From: Liolophura sinensis
Lineage: Eukaryota; Mollusca; Polyplacophora; Chitonida; Chitonidae
Length of the DNA: 63,368 bases
NCBI RefSeq assembly: GCF_032854445.1
Contig: NW_027018181.1
Coordinates: 1-63,368, forward strand
Direction: 5' to 3'
Each line of letters starts with the position of its first letter. The first letter of the stretch is position 1. The notes under the pieces were generated by a model. The model was not told where the DNA came from. It ran no database searches and saw only the letters and a list, made by a program, of their open reading frames with translations. Below, one piece after another: positions 50,530-62,081 of the stretch. A program made the position numbers and the translations under genes.

Positions 50530-52729
50530 TCTTTGGGCCAAGCCCATTTAACTCACCCAGCAAATGTCTTACTTCTAAGTCGAAGACAAACTCAATGTCT
50601 TTATCTACATGTAGAAAAACCACACCATTTGTATATAAAAAAAACACAAGGTACTTGATACAGTCCGCTGTAAAAAGTACAATTGAACACTGACCCACAT
50701 CAATAAGGTGCCAAAAGATGCGCAATTGGGCCAGGCATTCCCAGCTGTTGAAAAATTGCAAATTTCCTTGGTTTCCATGGAGTAAGGGCCGTTGCTGGGC
50801 ACGTGATCTTGACATCAATGATTATTCATTTGTGTCTACAGCCAAAAGTATTGGTCGGAGAGCAACGCGGTTTGCACCATTCGATTTCTCGTCAAAAAAT
50901 ACGTCGGATTAGCCTCTTACCAGTAGCATTGGAACAGTTTTTCCACTTTTGGATTTTTGCCTGGTCTTTTTGCTAATTGAAATCGGCTACATTAACTATG
51001 TACAATCGCGACTGGTCATTACTATATTCAACTTTTCATTATAAGTTATGTGCCCTTCGGTAGCCCAGACGACGTCAAATCTTTGGGCCAAGCCCATTTA
51101 ACTCACCCAGCAAATGTCTTACTTCTAAGTCGAAGACAAACTCAATGTCTTTATCTACATGTAGAAAAACCACACCATTTGTATATAAAAAAAACACAAG
51201 GTACTTGATACAGTCCGCTGTAAAAAGTACAATTGAACACTGACCCACATCAATAAGGTGCCAAAAGATGCGCAATTGGGCCAGGCATTCCCAGCTGTTG
51301 AAAAATTGCAAATTTCCTTGGTTTCCATGGAGTAAGGGCCGTTGCTGGGCACGTGATCTTGACATCAATGATTATTCATTTGTGGCTACAGCCAAAAGTA
51401 TTGGTCGGAGAGCAACGTGGTTTGCACCATTCGATTTCTCGTCAAAAAATACGTCGGATTAGCCTCTTACCAGCAGCATTGGAACAGTTTTTCTACTTTT
51501 GGATTTTTGCCTGGTCTTTTTGCTAACTGAATTCGGCTACATTAACTATGTACAATCGCGACTGGTCATTACTATATTCAACTTTTCATTATAAGTTATG
51601 TGCCCTTCGGTAGCCCAGACGACGTCAAATCTTTGGGCCAAGCCCATTTAACTCACCCAGCAAATGTCTTACTTCTCAGTCGAAGCCAAACTCAATGTCT
51701 TTATCTACATGTAGAAAAACCACACCATTTGTATATAAAAAAAACACAAGGTACTTGATACAGTCCGCTGTAAAAAGTACAATTGAACACTGACCCACAT
51801 TAATAAGGTACCAAAAGATGCGCAATTGGGCCAGGCATCTCCAGCTGTTGAAAAATTGCAAATTTCCTTGGTTTCCATGGAGTAAGAGCCGTTGATGGGC
51901 ACGTGATCTTGACATCAATGATTATTCATTTGTGGCTACAGCCAAAAGTATTGGTCGGAGAGCAACGTGGTTTGCACCATTCGATTTCTCGTCAAAAAAT
52001 ACGTCGGATTAGCCTCTTACCAGCAGCATTGGAACAGTTTTTCTACTCTTGGATTTTTGCCTGGTCTTTTTGCTAACTGAATTCGGCTACATTAACTATG
52101 TACAATCGCGACTGGTCATTACTATATTCAACTTTTCATTATAAGTTATGTGCCCTTCGGTAGCCCAGACGACGTCAAATCTTTGGGCCAAGCCCATTTA
52201 ACTCACCCAGCAAATGTCTTACTTCTAAGTCGAAGACAAACTCAATGTCTTTATCTACATGTAGAAAAACCACACCATTTGTATATAAAAAAAACACAAG
52301 GTACATGATACAGTCTGCTGTAAAAAGTACAATTGAACACTGACCCACATCAATAAGGTGCCAAAAGATGCGCAATTGGGCCAGGCATTTCCAGCTGTTG
52401 ACAAATTGCAAATTTCCTTGGTTTCCATGGAGTAAGAGCCGTTGCTGGGCACGTGATCTTGACATCAATGATTATTCATTTGTGGCTACAGCCAAAAGTA
52501 TTGGTCGGAGAGCAACGTGGTTTGCACCATTCGATTTCTCGTCAAAAAATACGTCGGATTAGCCTCTTACCAGCAGCATTGGAACAGTTTTTCTACTCTT
52601 GGATTTTTGCCTGGTCTTTTTGCTAACTGAATTCGGCTACATTAACTATGTACAATCGCGACTGGTCATTACTATATTCAACTTTTCATTATAAGTTATG
52701 TGCCCTTCGGTAGCCCAGACGACGTCAAA
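50530..52729 (+). repeat. Four-unit block M93-M96 (2.2 kb)
   Basis: Units start at 50530 (GGGCCGTTGCT, TTGTGTCTAC, T6), 51080 (GGCATTCCC, CGTGG), 51630 (CTCAGTCGAAGCC, ACATTAATAAGGTACC, GTTGATGGG) and 52180 (GTACATGATACAGTCTGCT, TTGACAAATTG, TTCTACTCTTGG). The same order is found from 52730, so this is an early form of a tetrameric higher-order repeat. Confidence 0.82.
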
Positions 52730-55480
52730 TCTTTGGGCCAAGCCCATTTAACTCACCCAGCAAATGTCTTACTTCTAAGTCGAAGACAAACTCAATGTCT
52801 TTATCTACATGTAGAAAAACCACACCATTTGTATATAAAAAAAACACAAGGTACTTGATACAGTCCGCTGTAAAAAGTACAATTGAACACTGACCCACAT
52901 CAATAAGGTGCCAAAAGATGCGCAATTGGGCCAGGCATCTCCAGCTGTTGAAAAATTGCAAATTTCCTTGGTTTCCATGGAGTAAGAGCCGTTGCTGGGC
53001 ACGTGATCTTGACATCAATGATTATTCATTTGTGTCTACAGCCAAAAGTATTGGTCGGAGAGCAACGCGGTTTGCACCATTCGATTTCTCGTCAAAAAAT
53101 ACGTCGGATTAGCCTCTTACCAGCAGCATTGGAACAGTTTTTCCACTTTTGGATTTTTGCCTGGTCTTTTTGCTAATTGAAATCGGCTACATTAACTATG
53201 TACAATCGCGACTGGTCATTACTATATTCAACTTTTCATTATAAGTTATGTGCCCTTCGGTAGCCCAGACGACGTCAAATCTTTGGGCCAAGCCCATTTA
53301 ACTCACCCAGCAAATGTCTTACTTCTAAGTCGAAGACAAACTCAATGTCTTTATCTACATGTAGAAAAACCACACCATTTGTATATAAAAAAAACACAAG
53401 GTACTTGATACAGTCCGCTGTAAAAAGTACAATTGAACACTGACCCACATCAATAAGGTGCCAAAAGATGCGCAATTGGGCCAGGCATTCCCAGCTGTTG
53501 AAAAATTGCAAATTTCCTTGGTTTCCATGGAGTAAGGGCCGTTGCTGGGCACGTGATCTTGACATCAATGATTATTCATTTGTGGCTACAGCCAAAAGTA
53601 TTGGTCGGAGAGCAACGTGGTTTGCACCATTCGATTTCTCGTCAAAAAATACGTCGGATTAGCCTCTTACCAGCAGCATTGGAACAGTTTTTCTACTTTT
53701 GGATTTTTGCCTGGTCTTTTTGCTAACTGAATTCGGCTACATTAACTATGTACAATCGCGACTGGTCATTACTATATTCAACTTTTCATTATAAGTTATG
53801 TGCCCTTCGGTAGCCCAGACGACGTCAAATCTTTGGGCCAAGCCCATTTAACTCACCCAGCAAATGTCTTACTTCTCAGTCGAAGCCAAACTCAATGTCT
53901 TTATCTACATGTAGAAAAAACCACACCATTTGTATATAAAAAAAACACAAGGTACTTGATACAGTCCGCTGTAAAAAGTACAATTGAACACTGACCCACA
54001 TTAATAAGGTACCAAAAGATGCGCAATTGGGCCAGGCATCTCCAGCTGTTGAAAAATTGCAAATTTCCTTGGTTTCCATGGAGTAAGAGCCGTTGATGGG
54101 CACGTGATCTTGACATCAATGATTATTCATTTGTGGCTACAGCCAAAAGTATTGGTCGGAGAGCAACGCGGTTTGCACCATTCGATTTCTCGTCAAAAAA
54201 TACGTCGGATTAGCCTCTTACCAGCAGCATTGGAACAGTTTTTCTACTCTTGGATTTTTGCCTGGTCTTTTTGCTAACTGAATTCGGCTACATTAACTAT
54301 GTACAATCGCGACTGGTCATTACTATATTCAACTTTTCATTATAAGTTATGTGGCCTTCGGTAGCCCAGACGACGTCAAATCTTTGGGCCAAGCCCATTT
54401 AACTCACCCAGCAAATGTCTTACTTCTAAGTCGAAGACAAACTCAATGTCTTTATCTACATGTAGAAAAACCACACCATTTGTATATAAAAAAAACACAA
54501 GGTACTTGATACAGTCCGCTGTAAAAAGTACAATTGAACACTGACCCACATCAATAAGGTGCCAAAAGATGCGCAATTGGGCCAGGCATTCCCAGCTGTT
54601 GAAAAATTGCAAATTTCCTTGGTTTCCATGGAGTAAGGGCCGTTGCTGGGCACGTGATCTTGACATCAATGATTATTCATTTGTGGCTACAGCCAAAAGT
54701 ATTGGTCGGAGAGCAACGCGGTTTGCACCATTCGATTTCTCGTCAAAAAATACGTCGGATTAGTCTCTTACCAGCAGCATTGGAACAGTTTTTCTACTTT
54801 TGGATTTTTGCCTGGTCTTTTTGCTAACTGAATTCGGCTACATTAGCTATGTACAATCGCGACTGGTCATTACTATATTCAACTTTTCATTATAAGTTAT
54901 GTGCCCTTCGGTAGCCCAGACGACGTCAAATCTTTGGGCCAAGCCCATTTAACTCACCCAGCAAATGTCTTACTTCTCAGTCGAAGCCAAACTCAATGTC
55001 TTTATCTACATGTAGAAAAACCACACCATTTGTATATAAATAAAACACAAGGTACTTGATACAGTCCGCTGTAAAAAGTACAATTGAACACTGACCCACA
55101 TCAATAAGGTACCAAAAGATGCGCAATTGGGCCAGGCATCTCCAGCTGTTGAAAAATTGCAAATTTCCTTGGTTTCCATGGAGTAAGAGCCGTTGATGGG
55201 CACGTGATCTTGACATCAATGATTATTCATTTGTGGCTACAGCCAAAAGTATTGGTCGGAGAGCAACGTGGTTTGCACCATTCGATTTCTCGTCAAAAAA
55301 TACGTCGGATTAGCCTCTTACCAGCAGCATTGGAACAGTTTTTCTACTCTTGGATTTTTGCCTGGTCTTTTTGCTAACTGAATTCGGCTACATTAACTAT
55401 GTACAATCGCGACTGGTCATTACTATATTCAACTTTTCATTATAAGTTATGTGCCCTTCGGTAGCCCAGACGACGTCAAA
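52730..55480 (+). repeat. Five-unit block M97-M101, related to M93-M95 plus a dimer
   Basis: Units at 52730, 53280 and 53830 correspond to 50530, 51080 and 51630. A dimer (54381 with GGCATTCCC and GATTAGTCTC; 54931 with CTCAGTCGAAGCC, GGTACC and a T-interrupted A-tract) of the 49430-50529 type follows before the next GTACATGAT unit at 55481. The unit at 53830 shares ACATTAATAAGGTACC with 51630. Confidence 0.82.
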
Positions 55481-57681
55481 TCTTTGGGCCAAGCCCATTT
55501 AACTCACCCAGCAAATGTCTTACTTCTAAGTCGAAGACAAACTCAATGTCTTTATCTACATGTAGAAAAACCACACCATTTGTATATAAAAAAAACACAA
55601 GGTACATGATACAGTCTGCTGTAAAAAGTACAATTGAACACTGACCCACATCAATAAGGTGCCAAAAGATGCGCAATTGGGCCAGGCATTTCCAGCTGTT
55701 GACAAATTGCAAATTTCCTTGGTTTCCATGGAGTAAGAGCCGTTGCTGGGCACGTGATCTTGACATCAATGATTATTCATTTGTGGCTACAGCCAAAAGT
55801 ATTGGTCGGAGAGCAACGCGGTTTGCACCATTCGATTTCTCGTCAAAAAATACGTCGGATTAGCCTCTTACCAGCAGCATTGGAACAGTTTTTCTACTTT
55901 TGGATTTTTGCCAGGTCTTTTTGCTAACTGAATTCGGCTACATTAACTATGTACAATCGCGACTGGTCATTACTATATTCAACTTTTCATTATAAGTTAT
56001 GTGCCCTTCGGTAGCCCAGACGACGTCAAATCTTTGGGCCAAGCCCATTTAACTCACCCAGCAAATGTCTTACTTCTAAGTCGAAGACAAACTCAATGTC
56101 TTTATCTACATGTAGAAAAACCACACCATTTGTATATAAAAAAAACACAAGGTACATGATACAGTCTGCTGTAAAAAGTACAATTGAACACTGACCCACA
56201 TCAACAAGGTGCCAAAAGATGCGCAATTGGGCCAGGCATTTCCAGCTGTTGACAAATTGCAAATTTCCTTGGTTTCCATGGAGTAAGAGCCGTTGCTGGG
56301 CACGTGATCTTGACATCAATGATTATTCATTTGTGGCTACAGCCAAAAGTATTGGTCGGAGAGCAACGCGGTTTGCACCATTCGATTTCTCGTCAAAAAA
56401 TACGTCGGATTAGCCTCTTACCAGCAGCATTGGAACAGTTTTTCTACTTTTGGATTTTTGCCAGGTCTTTTTGCTAACTGAATTCGGCTACATTAACTAT
56501 GTACAATCGCGACTGGTCATTACTATATTCAACTTTTCATTATAAGTTATGTGCCCTTCGGTAGCCCAGACGACGTCAAATCTTTGGGCCAAGCCCATTT
56601 AACTCACCCAGCAAATGTCTTACTTCTAAGTCGAAGACAAACTCAATGTCTTTATCTACATGTAGAAAAACCACACCATTTGTATATAAAAAAAACACAA
56701 GGTACTTGATACAGTCCGCTGTAAAAAGTACAATTGAACACTGACCCACATCAATAAGGTGCCAAAAGATGCGCAATTGGGCCAGGCATCTCCAGCTGTT
56801 GAAAAATTGCAAATTTCCTTGGTTTCCATGGAGTAAGAGCCGTTGCTGGGCACGTGATCTTGACATCAATGATTATTCATTTGTGGCTACAGCCAAAAGT
56901 ATTGGTCGGAGAGCAACGCGGTTTGCACCATTCGATTTCTCGTCAAAAAAATACGTCGGATTAGCCTCTTACCAGCAGCATTGGAACAGTTTTTCCACTT
57001 TTGGATTTTTGCCTGGTCTTTTTGCTAATTGAAATCGGCTACATTAACTATGTACAATCGCGACTGGTCATTACTATATTCAACTTTTCATTATAAGTTA
57101 TGTGGCCTTCGGTAGCCCAGACGACGTCAAATCTTTGGGCCAAGCCCATTTAACTCACCCAGCAAATGTCTTACTTCTAAGTCGAAGACAAACTCAATGT
57201 CTTTATCTACATGTAGAAAAACCACACCATTTGTATATAAAAAAAACACAAGGTACTTGATACAGTCCGCTGTAAAAAGTACAATTGAACACTGACCCAC
57301 ATCAATAAGGTGCCAAAAGATGCGCAATTGGGCCAGGCATTCCCAGCTGTTGAAAAATTGCAAATTTCCTTGGTTTCCATGGAGTAAGGGCCGTTGATGG
57401 GCACGTGATCTTGACATCAATGATTATTCATTTGTGGCTACAGCCAAAAGTGTTGGTCGGAGAGCAACGTGGTTTGCACCATTCGATTTCTCGTCAAAAA
57501 ATACGTCGGATTAGCCTCTTACCAGCAGCATTGGAACAGTTTTTCTACTCTTGGATTTTTGCCTGGTCTTTTTGCTAACTGAATTCGGCTACATTAACTA
57601 TGTACAATCGCGACTGGTCATTACTATATTCAACTTTTCATTATAAGTTATGTGCCCTTCGGTAGCCCAGACGACGTCAAA
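55481..57681 (+). repeat. Higher-order repeat unit 1 (four monomers, 2201 bp)
   Basis: Monomers start at 55481, 56031, 56581 and 57132. Order of markers: a = GTACATGATACAGTCTGCT with TTGACAAATTG; b = the same plus ATCAACAAGG; c = common alleles, T6 tail, GTGGCC; d = GGCATTCCC with GGGCCGTTGATGG, CGTGG and TTCTACTCTTGG. Private changes: AAGTGTTGG in d and one extra A (CAAAAAAATACG) in c. Confidence 0.92.
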
Positions 57682-59881
57682 TCTTTGGGCCAAGCCCATT
57701 TAACTCACCCAGCAAATGTCTTACTTCTAAGTCGAAGACAAACTCAATGTCTTTATCTACATGTAGAAAAACCACACCATTTGTATATAAAAAAAACACA
57801 AGGTACATGATACAGTCTGCTGTAAAAAGTACAATTGAACACTGACCCACATCAATAAGGTGCCAAAAGATGCGCAATTGGGCCAGGCATTTCCAGCTGT
57901 TGACAAATTGCAAATTTCCTTGGTTTCCATGGAGTAAGAGCCGTTGCTGGGCACGTGATCTTGACATCAATGATTATTCATTTGTGGCTACAGCCAAAAG
58001 TATTGGTCGGAGAGCAACGCGGTTTGCACCATTCGATTTCTCGTCAAAAAATACGTCGGATTAGCCTCTTACCAGCAGCATTGGAACAGTTTTTCTACTT
58101 TTGGATTTTTGCCAGGTCTTTTTGCTAACTGAATTCGGCTACATTAACTATGTACAATCGCGACTGGTCATTACTATATTCAACTTTTCATTATAAGTTA
58201 TGTGCCCTTCGGTAGCCCAGACGACGTCAAATCTTTGGGCCAAGCCCATTTAACTCACCCAGCAAATGTCTTACTTCTAAGTCGAAGACAAACTCAATGT
58301 CTTTATCTACATGTAGAAAAACCACACCATTTGTATATAAAAAAAACACAAGGTACATGATACAGTCTGCTGTAAAAAGTACAATTGAACACTGACCCAC
58401 ATCAACAAGGTGCCAAAAGATGCGCAATTGGGCCAGGCATTTCCAGCTGTTGACAAATTGCAAATTTCCTTGGTTTCCATGGAGTAAGAGCCGTTGCTGG
58501 GCACGTGATCTTGACATCAATGATTATTCATTTGTGGCTACAGCCAAAAGTATTGGTCGGAGAGCAACGCGGTTTGCACCATTCGATTTCTCGTCAAAAA
58601 ATACGTCGGATTAGCCTCTTACCAGCAGCATTGGAACAGTTTTTCTACTTTTGGATTTTGGCCAGGTCTTTTTGCTAACTGAATTCGGCTACATTAACTA
58701 TGTACAATCGCGACTGGTCATTACTATATTCAACTTTTCATTATAAGTTATGTGCCCTTCGGTAGCCCAGACGACGTCAAATCTTTGGGCCAAGCCCATT
58801 TAACTCACCCAGCAAATGTCTTACTTCTAAGTCGAAGACAAACTCAATGTCTTTATCTACATGTAGAAAAACCAAACCATTTGTATATAAAAAAAACACA
58901 AGGTACTTGATACAGTCCGCTGTAAAAAGTACAATTGAACACTGACCCACATCAATAAGGTGCCAAAAGATGCGCAATTGGGCCAGGCATCTCCAGCTGT
59001 TGAAAAATTGCAAATTTCCTTGGTTTCCATGGAGTAAGAGCCGTTGCTGGGCACGTGATCTTGACATCAATGATTATTCATTTGTGGCTACAGCCAAAAG
59101 TATTGGTCGGAGAGCAACACGGTTTGCACCATTCGATTTCTCGTCAAAAAATACGTCGGATTAGCCTCTTACCAGCAGCATTGGAACAGTTTTTCCACTT
59201 TTGGATTTTTGCCTGGTCTTTTTGCTAATTGAAATCGGCTACATTAACTATGTACAATCGCGACTGGTCATTACTATATTCAACTTTTCATTATAAGTTA
59301 TGTGGCCTTCGGTAGCCCAGACGACGTCAAATCTTTGGGCCAAGCCCATTTAACTCACCCAGCAAATGTCTTACTTCTAAGTCGAAGACAAACTCAATGT
59401 CTTTATCTACATGTAGAAAAACCACACCATTTGTATATAAAAAAAACACAAGGTACTTGATACAGTCCGCTGTAAAAAGTACAATTGAACACTGACCCAC
59501 ATCAATAAGGTGCCAAAAGATGCGCAATTGGGCCAGGCATTCCCAGCTGTTGAAAAATTGCAAATTTCCTTGGTTTCCATGGAGTAAGGGCCGTTGATGG
59601 GCACGTGATCTTGACATCAATGATTATTCATTTGTGGCTACAGCCAAAAGTATTGGTCGGAGAGCAACGTGGTCTGCACCATTCGATTTCTCGTCAAAAA
59701 ATACGTCGGATTAGCCTCTTACCAGCAGCATTGGAACAGTTTTTCTACTCTTGGATTTTTGCCTGGTCTTTTTGCTAACTGAATTCGGCTACATTAACTA
59801 TGTACAATCGCGACTGGTCATTACTATATTCAACTTTTCATTATAAGTTATGTGCCCTTCGGTAGCCCAGACGACGTCAAA
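57682..59881 (+). repeat. Higher-order repeat unit 2 (four monomers, 2200 bp)
   Basis: Monomers start at 57682, 58232, 58782 and 59332 in the same a-b-c-d order. Only a handful of differences from unit 1 are visible: GATTTTGGCC in b, ACCAAACCAT and CAACACGG in c, GTGGTCTGCACC in d. Corresponding monomers are much closer to each other than to neighbours, which defines a higher-order repeat. Confidence 0.92.
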
Positions 59882-62081
59882 TCTTTGGGCCAAGCCCATT
59901 TAACTCACCCAGCAAATGTCTTACTTCTAAGTCGAAGACAAACTCAATGTCTTTATCTACATGTAGAAAAACCACACCATTTGTATATAAAAAAAACACA
60001 AGGTACATGATACAGTCTGCTGTAAAAAGTACAATTGAACACTGACCCACATCAATAAGGTGCCAAAAGATGCGCAATTGGGCCAGGCATTTCCAGCTGT
60101 TGACAAATTGCAAATTTCCTTGGTTTCCATGGAGTAAGAGCCGTTGCTGGGCACGTGATCTTGACATCAATGATTATTCATTTGTGGCTACAGCCAAAAG
60201 TATTGGTCGGAGAGCAACGCGGTTTGCACCATTCGATTTCTCGTCAAAAAATACGTCGGATTAGCCTCTTACCAGCAGCATTGGAACAGTTTTTCTACTT
60301 TTGGATTTTTGCCAGGTCTTTTTGCTAACTGAATTCGGCTACATTAACTATGTACAATCGCGACTGGTCATTACTATATTCAACTTTTCATTATAAGTTA
60401 TGTGCCCTTCGGCAGCCCAGACGACGTCAAATCTTTGGGCCAAGCCCATTTAACTCACCCAGCAAATGTCTTACTTCTAAGTCGAAGACAAACTCAATGT
60501 CTTTATCTACATGTAGAAAAACCACACCATTTGTATATAAAAAAAACACAAGGTACATGATACAGTCTGCTGTAAAAAGTACAATTGAACACTGACCCAC
60601 ATCAACAAGGTGCCAAAAGATGCGCAATTGGGCCAGGCATTTCCAGCTGTTGACAAATTGCAAATTTCCTTAGTTTCCATGGAGTAAGAGCCGTTGCTGG
60701 GCACGTGATCTTGACATCAATGATTATTCATTTGTGGCTACAGCCAAAAGTATTGGTCGGAGAGCAACGCGGTTTGCACCATTCGATTTCTCGTCAAAAA
60801 ATACGTCGGATTAGCCTCTTACCAGCAGCATTGGAACAGTTTTTCTACTTTTGGATTTTTGCCTGGTCTTTTTGCTAACTGAATTCGGCTACATTAACTA
60901 TGTACAATCGCGACTGGTCATTACTATATTCAACTTTTCATTATAAGTTATGTGCCCTTCGGTAGCCCAGACGACGTCAAATCTTTGGGCCAAGCCCATT
61001 TAACTCACCCAGCAAATGTCTTACTTCTAAGTCGAAGACAAACTCAATGTCTTTATCTACATGTAGAAAAACCACACCATTTGTATATAAAAAAAACACA
61101 AGGTACTTGATACAGTCCGCTGTAAAAAGTACAATTGAACACTGACCCACATCAATAAGGTGCCAAAAGATGCGCAATTGGGCCAGGCATCTCCAGCTGT
61201 TGAAAAATTGCAAATTTCCTTGGTTTCCATGGAGTAAGAGCCGTTGCTGGGCACGTGATCTTGACATCAATGATTATTCATTTGTGGCTACAGCCAAAAG
61301 TATTGGTCGGAGAGCAACGCGGTTTGCACCATTCGATTTCTCGTCAAAAAATACGTCGGATTAGCCTCTTACCAGCAGCATTGGAACAGTTTTTCCACTT
61401 TTGGATTTTTGCCTGGTCTTTTTGCTAATTGAAATCGGCTACATTAACTATGTACAATCGCGACTGGTCATTACTATATTCAACTTTTCATTATAAGTTA
61501 TGTGGCCTTCGGTAGCCCAGACGACGTCAAATCTTTGGGCCAAGCCCATTTAACTCACCCAGCAAATGTCTTACTTCTAAGTCGAAGACAAACTCAATGT
61601 CTTTATCTACATGTAGAAAAACCACACCATTTGTATATAAAAAAAACACAAGGTACTTGATACAGTCCGCTGTAAAAAGTACAATTGAACACTGACCCAC
61701 ATCAATAAGGTGCCAAAAGATGCGCAATTGGGCCAGGCATTCCCAGCTGTTGAAAAATTGCAAATTTCCTTGGTTTCCATGGAGTAAGGGCCGTTGCTGG
61801 GCACGTGATCTTGACATCAATGATTATTCATTTGTGTCTACAGCCAAAAGTATTGGTCGGAGAGCAACGCGGTTTGCACCATTCGATTTCTCGTCAAAAA
61901 ATACGTCGGATTAGCCTCTTACCGGCAGCATTGGAACAGTTTTTCTACTTTTGGATTTTTGCCTGGTCTTTTTGCTAACTGAATTCGGCTACATTAACTA
62001 TGTACAATCGCGACTGGTCATTACTATATTCAACTTTTCATTATAAGTTATGTGCCCTTCGGTAGCCCAGACGACGTCAAA
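59882..62081 (+). repeat. Higher-order repeat unit 3 (2200 bp, last monomer diverged)
   Basis: Monomers start at 59882, 60432, 60982 and 61532. The first three follow a-b-c, with private GGCAGCCC at the a/b boundary and CCTTAGTTTCC in b, and a GCCTGG tail in b. The fourth is not type d: it has GGCATTCCC with GGGCCGTTGCT, TTGTGTCTAC and TTCTACTTTTGG, like the unit at 50530 joined to a T3 tail. The regular pattern therefore ends here. Confidence 0.88.
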
